From assembly GCA_964019055.1 (NCBI GenBank), contig OZ025209.1, positions 558,001-622,000 of the forward strand: 64,000 nucleotides of DNA. Direction: 5' to 3'. The position numbers and the translations under genes were made by a program. Position 1 is the stretch's first letter, and each line of letters starts with the position of its first letter. The stretch is from Anthopleura xanthogrammica (lineage: Eukaryota > Cnidaria > Anthozoa > Actiniaria > Actiniidae). This document shows positions 11,801 through 23,800 of this stretch, piece by piece. Below the pieces are notes generated by a model. It searched no databases, had not been told where the DNA came from, and was given only the letters and a program-made list of their open reading frames with translations.

Positions 11801-14800
11801 TTTAACGCTAATGATCATGGTCGCCAGAGGGGACAAAATAGAAGCAAAACAAATAAAATCACAACGGAATAAAATTCGGTTTATGAGATGGTGAAAAGTG
11901 AGGACAGCTAAATATTACACTAAATATCTCGAAGGAAAAAAGAAGTTTTTGCCTAAATTTCTATTATTCTTGCACATGCGAACAAGTCGTGACACCATCG
12001 TGTTATATTTGTATAATTTCTTCCCAACATTGTAACAATACAATACAATAATATTTATTTATACCAAAAAAGCTTTACAAAAAATTAGTAATAATCATAT
12101 ATCTATATTTACAAAATTAGACTAACTAATTAATAACTAGTTAATCTAGCAAGGTAACACGAATAAATGAAATTACGAATTTTAGGGTGGAAAATGACAA
12201 AATGAACTGCAATAGACCTATATCACGCTAGTGTGACATAAGATATTTGTGTTTTTCGTGAAAAGAAGTTTACTATCAAATTTGTCACATCGGTATCAGT
12301 AAAATTGCAAAATTTCGTAAAGATTGCCCTTGAATTGACGAAGTTAGGGATTTTTGAAACAAGAAATTTTTGCAAAGAAATGAATGTGTCGACTGATAAC
12401 GAGGCTTGTAGGGTATGCGATGCCCGGCAACATATATTTCTTTGCAAAAATGGGCTTAGTTTCAAAAATTTATATCTTTGTTAGTTTAATTGCAATTTTT
12501 ACGAAACTTTGCCATTTTACTTTTATGGATGTGACAAATTTGATAGTAAACCTTTTTCTTGTAAATCAAATATTTTATAATGTATAATATTCTATAATTT
12601 ATACTTACATATGCATATATACATATTTAGATAGATACTGTATACACAGCATATACATGTACACATAACAACAGACATTTACAAAAGCAAACACACAAGC
12701 GAAGAAAAAATAATTATTCAAGTAGAATCTGATGGAGAGTAAGTAGAAAGAAGATTGGCTTGAGTTTCTTGGAGAAAGTTTGCCAAACTCAGCTTTTTAA
12801 ATGTATCATCAATTGAGTTCCAAATTCATTACTGCACCTAGTGACATTTTAATTCAGATTATTTCATAAGTTTTAACAACGATATGCTTTAATTATCGCT
12901 CTAAATAAAACAGTGAAATTCTTAGAAATATTTTGCATATTATCAAAAATAGAACCTTAGAAGTCATAGAAAAAACTTAATTACCTAGCGCTGGATCACT
13001 TAAATTATTATAATGTTATTATGTCGTGCCACTTGTGGTGAGAGGTTTTTTGTGAGATTTCGTACGTATTTTGTCATTTTATTTGGAAAAATACTTGATA
13101 TCTCGTGCGAGGGTGATTGGACATACATATGTAATAAAAGGGGCCGACGTTTTCAATATATTACTTGAAGATTTTATCTGGAATCGTTATTTTAGCTTCC
13201 AAAGTACTAAGCAACGAGACAGAAACGCGAAATATCATGGCAAATATGATAAGATTACGAGGTTTATGGTTGACGTAAATAGATGTAATTATTTAATCAG
13301 ATGGCCTTGGTTGACTGTTACCGAATATGAAATGTCAGAAAAGAGCGCTAAACTAGAGTAGCAATCTTTTCTCGTTGATCAAGGGCGGTGTGGCAGTAGC
13401 ACACTCGCTTCTCACCTCTGGGGTATCGGGTTCGATTACTGAACTCGGCATCACATGTGAGTAGAGTTTGTAAGGTACCTTCCTTGATTCGAAGGTTTTT
13501 CTAAGGTTTTCTCCCTCTGCGAAACCTAAATTTCAATTTAATGTGAGAGAATGGCTTATCGGATTCTCGGGTGATCAGTACACAATGGCCTCATTTCCTA
13601 ATATAATTTGTCTTTCGATACCTCTATAACAGTCATTAAAAGATAAGGTGATTGATCGCAGGGTTACTATAGTCAACATCCAATTCGGGACTCTTTGACA
13701 TAATAACTAATTTCAGCTATTAAGTACTGTGTATGACCCAACATTTGATTCTCAAGTTCCTATATTCGTCACATTAGGATATCGAAAATTGAATTGTATC
13801 GAGTTCCTTCCGATTTCTCCTGTGATTCACACCAAGATAACAAGTTTTATGCCGTTATAAGAGTCTTCAGTAAAAGCAGATTAATAACTGTGTAATAACA
13901 GCAAGACAGTTGGAAATTCTTTGTAAATAAGTGAGCGACTTTGATTTCTGAAGAATTATTCGAGTCTCTCATACCAGAAGTGTCATGTGTACTACTTTCA
14001 GAGTACAGTCACCGTATGATACACTGGTCCACGTTGGCCTTTACTGAGACAGTGCAATTGCAATGGTGGATCTGGGAAGGGAGGGGGAATGGGGTTCGGC
14101 CAACACGTACAGTTGCCTTTCATTTCTATATTTTCAAGTTATCTACCCGCCCTCCCTTCCCTTCATGCTGCTTTGATGTAGACCGAAGTCTTCAGTTAGC
14201 TCATTTCTTTCCCTTTCTATTTCTTTTCCATTCTCTACTTAAAAGTTACTAGACTATCTCCAAATCTGCCTCTCGCTTTCATTGTACCGACAAGATTCCA
14301 AAATGGGGAAAAAACAATCTATTATTCCATTCAATTGCAGGAAATCTACGACGCCATGAACGCTGTCCTGTACAAGATTCACAGTGTAGATATAGAGGAA
14401 GCTGGTCTCAGTGATTACGGGAAAAAAGGTACTGGGCTTCAAATTAAAGATATTCGTATACTCCTCCAGCTAAGAAAAAAGAAAAGCGAGCAAAATGAAC
14501 ACTACTTTCCATCTAACACTAACTACATAGCTGAGTGATTATATTAGGCATGTGAAACAAAGTTGTATAATAAGGGTATAACAGTCCAAGTAAAACAAAG
14601 GAGAAAGCAATGGAATAAACGTGTACTATTATATGTATTAGGCCGAGTTCAGACGTCGAACTTTTGCCACGTCGAATCGTATTGTCTAAATCACTATTGT
14701 TTACTGTGACTAATTTCTACGAGTCTAATTGTTTAGCCAGTAATATTTCTGTCGATTCTTGTAGGTAACTATGTTCGTAGACAGTTGGAGAGATGGGGCA

Positions 14801-17800
14801 AGCAGTATCAAGCAAGCAAGACACATGACATCCCTTCCATGGATAGGTTGATCACGTGGTTGGATAATAACATACCTACCAGTGAGAAGACAACGGTTGT
14901 TCATGGCGACTACAGGTAAAATGTCGATAAAATTCTTCTGTCATCCAATATGTTGTTGGTGGTTTTGAACCAGGTACACTTCGTGACAGGAACTTTATTT
15001 CATTGCTTTTGCTTGAAGATGTACTTCACTCATTGATTTGCCTGGGTTGCTCGATCGAGTTGGCACTGAAAAATCTTGAATGAGTTGCTCGTTCGTTCCA
15101 GCACTCGTCCTTCACTTTGAAATCATCTGCAAGAAAAATGTAATAAAAATGGCTGCTACCAATAGCAAAAGAATCCATCCTATCGGGAAACGATTTCCAG
15201 AGAAATATCTTTCGACCATCATTGACGTCATTCAAAATGGCGTCCATGACGTCACATGCAGTCTCAAAATGAAAGTCATCAAAAGTTTATGAAATGTTAT
15301 AATATATCTTTAAAAAAATCTGTTACTATTGTGAATTATTTTGTTTTAGACTTGACAACTTGATATTTCACGAGACTAAACCAGAAGTGATAGCTGTTTT
15401 GGACTGGGAGTTATCTACTCTAGGAGATCCATTATCTGACCTGGCCTACAACTGTTTGCCGCATCATCTACCCCCTGAGTTTCCTTCTTTAAAAGGTAAG
15501 TTTCTCTTAAAACAAGGGGCGGTTTTTCTGAGGGAGGAAAACCGGAGAACCCGGAGAAAAACCCTCGAATTAAGGGAGAGACGTAGTATGGGAATCGAAC
15601 CGATGCCTCAGAGGTGAGAGGGGAGTGACTGTACTAACTAGTACCACCACTCAATTTGCTATAGCGTATTAATAAGTCAGTATATACAGTAACTGCATTC
15701 ATGAAATACATTTTACTTGGCAATATTACCTGCTTGATACTTGAGCTGTTCCTTTACGCAGGTTTTGGTGACAGGGACCCAGAATCCCTCGGGATCCCAA
15801 CAGATCTTCAATACATGCAGATGTACTGCAGCAAAGCTTCCATGTTGCCAGTCACGACTTGGAACTTTTACATGGCGTTCGCATTCTTTAGAGTCGCTGC
15901 TATTCTCCAAGGCGTTTATAAAAGAGCTCTTCAAGGTAACGTGGGATTCCTGTGGTTTTGAATTAGACAACTCAAAAGGGATACTGACAAGCAATAAGCA
16001 AACAAACGAACGAACAAGTAAATAAAAAAATAAACAAATAAACAAATAATTAAGCAATTTTCTCCTCATTTTTTTCCAGGACAAGCAAGCAGTGAAAATG
16101 CAGAAGCTGTTGGGATGTTGGCTGAGGCAATGGCCGAGAAAGGTTGGTCGTTCGCTGCTAAAGAAGACAACTTGAACCCAAGCGGAGGCGGAGGAAGCCC
16201 GAGTGGCAAGAGAATGTACAGCACAAGCGCGGCCAATCATCCATCAGGTACTGAATAACTGTCCACCATCATAATAACAAAATATGGGTACTCATGATGG
16301 CCACAATTGTCATTCAGGAACATCTGGATATCATATACAGATCTAATCTAGCATATTAAAGAGACAATCTAAAATATAGATGAATAGCACTAGCTCTAGT
16401 TTATCAAATAGGCAGCAAAACATATAAAAATAATAGGAATGGAGTGGTTTTATTTCCCCCATGAAAAAAATTGCGTTAAAGATAATATTGCACACTAACT
16501 CGCTTTGTTGCCGTTAGATAGCAACAGATGGATTGGAAATATCTGATTTCTGCTTTATCACACTAAAGATTAGTTTTTGTTTGATTGTGGAAGTAAAGTC
16601 ACTCTTATAGCTAGTAGACAAATATAGTAAATTAACAAATAACTTGGTAAAAAGTAGACGAACTAAAAATTCAAAGAATTTTATAAATCCCGTGAACATG
16701 AAATGTTTAAGCAAAAATATTACTAAAACAGTTAAATATGTCATTTCTACATTTAACTGTATGTACTCTTGTTGCTATTGCGTAAATTTGTTGCTGTTGA
16801 TTCAAGGTGTGTATAGATTGCACAATAAATAGTTTAGTATAGTTTCTTAGATATCTGGTCTCATTCATTTTGATCCCAGCATTTTGATTGGCTAAGCACC
16901 TCGTGCGTTATAGTTGGGTCAAAGAATGATCGTGCATGCATGACAGTGCCGTGAATGCATCGTTTTATAATCGTATAAAATGTGATGTACATTTGGCCAC
17001 TAGATTCACACTCTTCCGTGAATCAACCATTGTTTAGCAGCTAAACACACCTCCCTTACGTTTTCCAATAAACTTTTCCCCGAACAAAAGAGGTTCTAAA
17101 ATGTCCTTGAAAAACGCAAAGCTTAACCGCGCGGTTCAAAACTGTGCCCAGTCTGTCTGACTTTGAGCAAATACTATGAGCATTTTATGAATTGCTAACT
17201 CCTCTCAAAATGAACTTTCTTCGACTGTTGAGCACGTGGAATCCATATGGAAAAGTAGTTTCGACGGCTCTAACGATAAAAGCTTTTTTCAGTGTGCAAT
17301 TGTTGAATAGTTACGAAAATGTTCAGCGAGTCTTTCGTCAACTCATCGTCAAGCTTATCGATGTAGCACACTGGCACGTCGTGTTTGGTCGTAATGAGTT
17401 CGGATGGTTGATCGACAGCGGAAGTCTACGAAAACCCCTCTAATCATTTATTTCACGTAGGGTTGTTAGCTGTATCTGTCAGTGCGCTTTCACCTCGAGT
17501 CCAAGACCTTCATCAACAAGTAAAACAGTTCATCGAAGAGAACGTGCTACCAATAGAGCAAGAACTGAACGTGTACTATTGTTCTAAGGACAGATGGACT
17601 CCGCACCCTAAAATAGACGAGTTAAAGGTACTAAAATACATTACAACAGACCTTTTCAGATTGATGTTTTCCTATTACAGAACACGTGTCATTCCCTTGA
17701 GTAGTTTTCTTTGTTTACAACATTTGACAAAGACAGGGATAGGGATGTAACTCAAACAAATAATCTTTGTTATTTGAACGTCATGCCCAAACTGAAAAGG

Positions 17801-20800
17801 TCTGTTATTGAGTACTTAAGAAGTTTGCAATGCTTTCTTTCTGGGAGCCATGTTGGATGACGGGAGCTATAACATTTCATATAAGAAAGAATTCGATACT
17901 TCGGACAAATAAATGCTGCTGCTGCTCTGCTATTCAACGTCTGTGTTTGATCACATTCGTTGAGCTATCACTTCGTGTTTGAACAAGATGGCATGTCATT
18001 ACCATCTGCACTGCCATCACCATCATATATCATCAGCAATCATCGTAATCACATCACAATCATCCGCTATGATCACCAGTCATCAACATCAGTCAACATC
18101 ATCAGCGATGCTAACATCGTCACCATCAGCATCAGCAACAGCAGCAACAGTCATCACCACTATCACTATCACCATCAGCAACATCATCTTTATCATCACC
18201 AGCAGCAATATCATCACCAACACCACCAGCAAAATCAGTCACATCAGCACTATCATCAGTCATCATCATCATCAGCCACATCAGCAGCAGCATCGCCACT
18301 ATCACCACCAGCAACATCCTCATTATCATTATCACCCGCAGCAACAACAGCAGCAGCAGCAACATCATCACCAGCAGCACATATTCACTGGCAGCAGCAT
18401 CATCATCGCTATCATTATCACTATACATTTATGCTCTATTCTTCTGTTACTGATTTAGGACAAGGCGAAACAAGCAGGACTTTGGAATCTATTCATTCCA
18501 GTTGAGGCGGATCCAGAGAGTAAATACGGAGCCGGTCTTACCAACATGGACTATGCTTTCCTATGCGAGCAGATGGGGAAATCGATATTTGCACCAGAGG
18601 TAAGCGATGATGAAAAACTGATCTTGTTGAAGACATAATAACAGGTGAAAGTATAATGCATGCCAAGGCCTTGTTTCTTACCATCACTTTGCTTGTTTCA
18701 GGTCTTCAACTGCTCAGCTCCTGATACTGGAAACATGGAAGTATTGTTACGATATGGAACTGACGAGCAAAAGGTAAAAATATACCGATGGAATGAATAT
18801 ATGGGAAACAGTGTAAAAGTAAGGGATCCTCATTCCTTGCCCGTGAACCTTTTGGTCAAAGTGTTCAAGATAACATGATATATATCAATTGCTGATATTT
18901 TTCTTGCTCGGATTTCAAAAGAGTTACTAAGCTTCATTTCACACACGTTTCTAAACCTTTTGATCTTCTACAAATTGGTACGAATAAAATCATATTCAAA
19001 CTAATCAAAAAAATTTCTTTCGTAATGTAGAATGAATGGCTGACTCCTCTGCTTGATGGTAAAATACGATCCTGCTTTGCTATGACCGAACCACAGGTAC
19101 TTCTCCTCCTTCTCCTTGTCTACCTCCTATTCCTCTTCCTTGTCCTCCTCCTTCTCTCTTTCCTCCCCTTGTTTATACATTCTGATTTTGTTCTTATACA
19201 TTTATCCAATAACCAGGTGGCTTCTTCAGATGCTACCAACATCGAAGCATCGATACGATTAGACGGGGACCATTACGTCATTAATGGCAGAAAGTGGTGG
19301 ACATCCGGTAATAGACTATCTTGATTACATCACGTGCCACTCAACTCGATGCGCATTGCATCATGGGATCAGTTCACTTCTCGACGTACCTCAATTTATT
19401 TTACATCATTTTCATCTCATGATGAATTCCAGTAACGTGTAGTGACATCTATGCTCTACCGAAATCTTTTTTTTTTTTTAATTTATTTTGATGGTAAATT
19501 TGAACTACTGATGGCTTTTTTCATTGGTGTATCAGGTGCTCTTCACCCGATGTGTAAACTGGCAATCTTCATGGGCAAAACGGATCCCGATGCACCCAAA
19601 CACAAACAACAGGTAAAACAACTCAGAGTACAGTTCGAGTTAAAAAATATATATAATGACCTATTAGAGCGGTTTTAGCAGAGCCTTTCTCTTAGATATA
19701 TGTGTTGTATTACTTACTGTAATCCCTTATTGTCTCCAGGCCATGATTCTAGTTCCCATGGACGCTCCTGGGGTCAAGATAATACGCCCTCTTTCTGTCT
19801 TCGGCTATGAAGACCCACCAGGTGAATTTTTGGTTCTTTTGCATAAAATAAATGTTAATTTATTAGAAATTACATCCTATAGACAAATACATGAAGTGAT
19901 ACGTCTAATAAACGGACCCTTATTAAGCGGACACCCTTATGCTGTAAAACAAACCTCTATTCAGCGCCGACACCGTTTATTGATCAGACACCAGGCCAGG
20001 TCCCGAAGGTGTCCACATAATAGAGGTACTGCTGTATGTACTGTAAAACAAACCTCTATTCAGCGCCGACACCGTTTATTGATCAGACACCAGGCAAGGT
20101 CCCGAAGGTGTCCACATAATAGAGGTACTGCTGTATGTACTATAAAACAAACCGCTATTCAGCGCCGACACCATTTATTGAGCAGACACCAGACAAGGTC
20201 CCGAAGGTGTCCACTTAATAGAGGTACTGCTGTATGTACTATAAATCAAACCTCTATTCAGCGGGCACCCTCTATTAAGTAGACACCAGACAAGGTCCCG
20301 AAGGTGTCCACTTAATAGAGGTACTGCTGTATGTACTGTAAAACAAACCTCTATTCAGCGCCGACACCATTTATTGATTAAACACCAGGCCAGGTCCCGA
20401 AGGTGTCCACTTAATAGAGGTACTGCTGTATGTACTATAAAACAAACCTCTATTCAGCGCCGACACCATTTATTGAGCAGACACCAGGCAAGGTCCCGAA
20501 GGTGTCCACATAATAGAGGTACTGCTGTATGTACTATAAAACAAACCGCTATTCAGCGCCGACACCATTTATTGAGCAGACACCAGACAAGGTCCCGAAG
20601 GTGTCCACTTAATAGAGGTACTGCTGTATGTACTGTAAAACAAACCTCTATTCAGCGCCGACACCATTTATTGATTAAACACCAGGCCAGGTCCCGAAGG
20701 TGTCCACTTAATAGAGGTACTGCTGTATGTACTATAAAACAAACCGCTATTCAGCGCCGACACCATTTATTGAGCAGACACCAGACAAGGTCCCGAAGGT

Positions 20801-23800
20801 GTCCACTTAATAGAGGTACTGCTGTATGTACTATAAATCAAACCTCTATTCAGCGGGCACCCTCTATTAAGTAGACACCAGACAAGGTCCCGAAGGTGTC
20901 CACTTAATAGAGGTACTGCTGTATGTACTGTAAAACAAACCTCTATTCAGCGCCGACACCATTTATTGATTAAACACCAGGCCAGGTCCCGAAGGTGTCC
21001 ACTTAATAGAGGTACTGCTGTATGTACTATAAAACAAACCTCTATTCAGCGCCGACACCATTTATTGAGCAGACACCAGGCAAGGTCCCGAAGGTGTCCA
21101 CATAATAGAGGTACTGCTGTATGTACTATAAAACAAACCGCTATTCAGCGCCGACACCATTTATTGAGCAGACACCAGACAAGGTCCCGAAGGTGTCCAC
21201 TTAATAGAGGTACTGCTGTATGTACTGTAAAACAAACCTCTATTCAGCGCCGACACCATTTATTGATTAAACACCAGGCCAGGTCCCGAAGGTGTCCACT
21301 TAATAGAGGTACTGCTGTATGTACTATAAAACAAACCTCTATTCAGCGCCGACACCATTTATTGAGCAGACACCAGGCAAGGTCCCGAAGGTGTCCACAT
21401 AATAGAGGTACTGCTGTATGTACTATAAAACAAACCGCTATTCAGCGCCGACACCATTTATTGAGCAGACACCAGACAAGGTCCCGAAGGTGTCCACTTA
21501 ATAGAGGTACTGCTGTATGTACTGTAAAACAAACCGCTATTCAGCGCCGACACCATTTATTGAGCAGACACCAGGCCAGGTCTCGAAGGTGTCCACTTTT
21601 TTTTTTTTTTTTTAATCATCTTTATTGAGGATGCCAACATCACATAAGTGGTTTACAGAAGGGTCCTCCCACTTAATAGGGGTACCGCTGTAGTGCCAAC
21701 CACAATTTCCATGAGTGATGCAAACAGTACTTTCAGTGTCTTAGTGATTACCTTAAAAATCAAATTGTTTTCCACTGACGAGTTTAACTTCTGAATTCCT
21801 TTTACAGCTGGTCATGCCGAGGTGTTGTTCGAAGATGTTCGAGTATCTAAAGAAAACATGCTGTTAGGACCTGGAAGAGGGTTTGAAATTGCACAGGTAA
21901 ACCATCCCCTGGCGTACAATATCAGGTTCTCCACCTCCTCTCTCATCTTTTCTCCCATTTTACTTCCCAACTTCATCCTCCAAACGAGACCCTCCTATGT
22001 ACAGTTTAGAAAATGAAACTAAATGATCATATCATTAGCAAAATTCTTTTTTCATTGGTATTATAATGGCTTCTTCACTAGACAGATTTATGATGCAAAA
22101 TTTTTAACAAATATTTTCGTATTTCCTGTTTTTGCAGGGTCGCCTCGGACCAGGACGTATTCATCACTGTATGCGACTAATAGGACATTCAGAACGGGCT
22201 CTAGAGCTAATGTTGAACAGGGTAACTAGTTATTATAGATCCAGCACTTTCTACTGATTGCGGCTCATTCTCTGATCCATACTTTGAGCCTGCATTTCTT
22301 AATTGTCAGCGTCTCCTACCCAAGCGCAGCATATCCCAAAATTATTTTTAATTATACAACCTTGTAACGAGATCTTGCGTTTCTCCTGGTAACAGAATTT
22401 TGTACTCAGATCCTACATTTCCAATTGACAAGTGGTAAGTGCAAAACGGGGTCCCACTGCTGACCATTAAGGAACGCAGGCCCTGAGGACGCATCCATCC
22501 ACAGTAGACACATCTTTTGAAATTTGTGAAATACAAGGAACAAATTTACAGATCTTTTCGACTTTTTTTGAACAGGTTAAAAGCAGGGTTGCTTTTGGCA
22601 AACTGCTAGCGACCCAAGGCACGATTCTTGCTGATATTGCTGCCTCAAGAATCGAGATTGAACAGTCTAGGTAGGTATGGTTTTGCATTCATTTATTTGG
22701 CAACAAAGACTAAACGAAAATATCTTACTAAACAACGGCAAAATAAAGACATTACCTCTCATGGTGGACCATTTCGGTCGTGCTTGTTTGGTTGTTCGGC
22801 AGCTCAGTACGAGCTTTCTTCCAAGAAACATGGGATCTGTAAAACATCATACACCGGTGGTAACCAAATAAAACAAAATGGCGGACAACAAGAAAACAAA
22901 ACAAAATGACGGACAACAACAACAAGAAAAATGGCGGACATCAAGAAAAAACAAAATGGCGGACATCAAGAAAAAACAAAATGGCGGACAACAAGAAAAA
23001 ACAAAATGGTGGCCACTAAAGCGGTTTCATAATAATTATAATTGGAAAGCGACAAGCGATGCTGGTCTACATAAGTGAATTTAGTGATGATAGTTTATCC
23101 TTATATGGATTTTTATTCCTTATTTGGTGTTTCCTTCAAATAGGTTACTGACACTCAAGGCAGCGTATCTGATGGACACCGTGGGGAACAAGGTACTTAA
23201 AACAATAAGGCTTGTCATAGCTAGTAGGAAATATCACTCCTGGAGGAAAACTGTATGATTGATTATTTTGTAATCGGCTTTCAAACGGGATAATGTGGAC
23301 TAAATCTACGGCCTTTTTTGGTCTTAGTACCCTGGGGGAAAAACCCAATTCCAGTTTCGAATTAAGTCTCTGTTGTTCGGGGTTATCCTCGATTTTGTGT
23401 AGAATATTTATATGTTCCAGTAAAGTTCCGTGTAATTTTTTGTATTGTTGAAGCTGTGCATTCTTTACTTTACCGTTGGTATTTATGAATATTCTGACAC
23501 TGAAATGAGGCTAACCCTATATGAATGAGTCTGTAATCAAGGAACACAGCGGTATTGTACGAAAAATGTCTATTGAACTAGTTTGGTATGTTGTTTATGT
23601 TATAGGAAGCTGCCCACGAGATAGCCATGATTAAAGTCGCTGCACCACAAATGGCACAGAATGTTATTGACAGAGCAATGCAGGTAATAGAGCTACTGAA
23701 TCATTAATTAAGGACTACAGCTAATCACGACCATATTTAACACGTGATATCTTCTGTATGCCGTTCTTATTTTGTGCACTGAATTTGCTTTTGTGATCTG

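Noticed and set aside
13071..13361. 96-codon plus-strand frame in ACAD10 intron 9
   Set aside because: No recognisable domain, no signal or splice structure, and it abuts a SINE copy.
13385..13460. A true tRNA gene
   Set aside because: The B box is present, but the A box is degenerate and I could not form an acceptor stem or a clear anticodon arm. The same head recurs on longer repeat bodies, so SINE is the better call.
17960..18505. His/Ser/Gln-rich frames of 160-180 codons
   Set aside because: They come from CAT/CAG triplet-rich intron sequence. The real ACAD10 exon begins at 18459 in its own phase after a GATTTAG acceptor.
19935..21596. CRISPR-like array
   Set aside because: Whole 99-bp units repeat with no alternation of constant repeat and variable spacer, and the context is a eukaryotic intron.
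19743..21628. Three long frames with 33-aa Arg/His-rich repeats
   Set aside because: Considered as a repeat protein or array-type system. The 99-bp period is a multiple of three, so the frame stays open by arithmetic. There is no start context, splice support or conservation, and it sits in ACAD10 intron 21.
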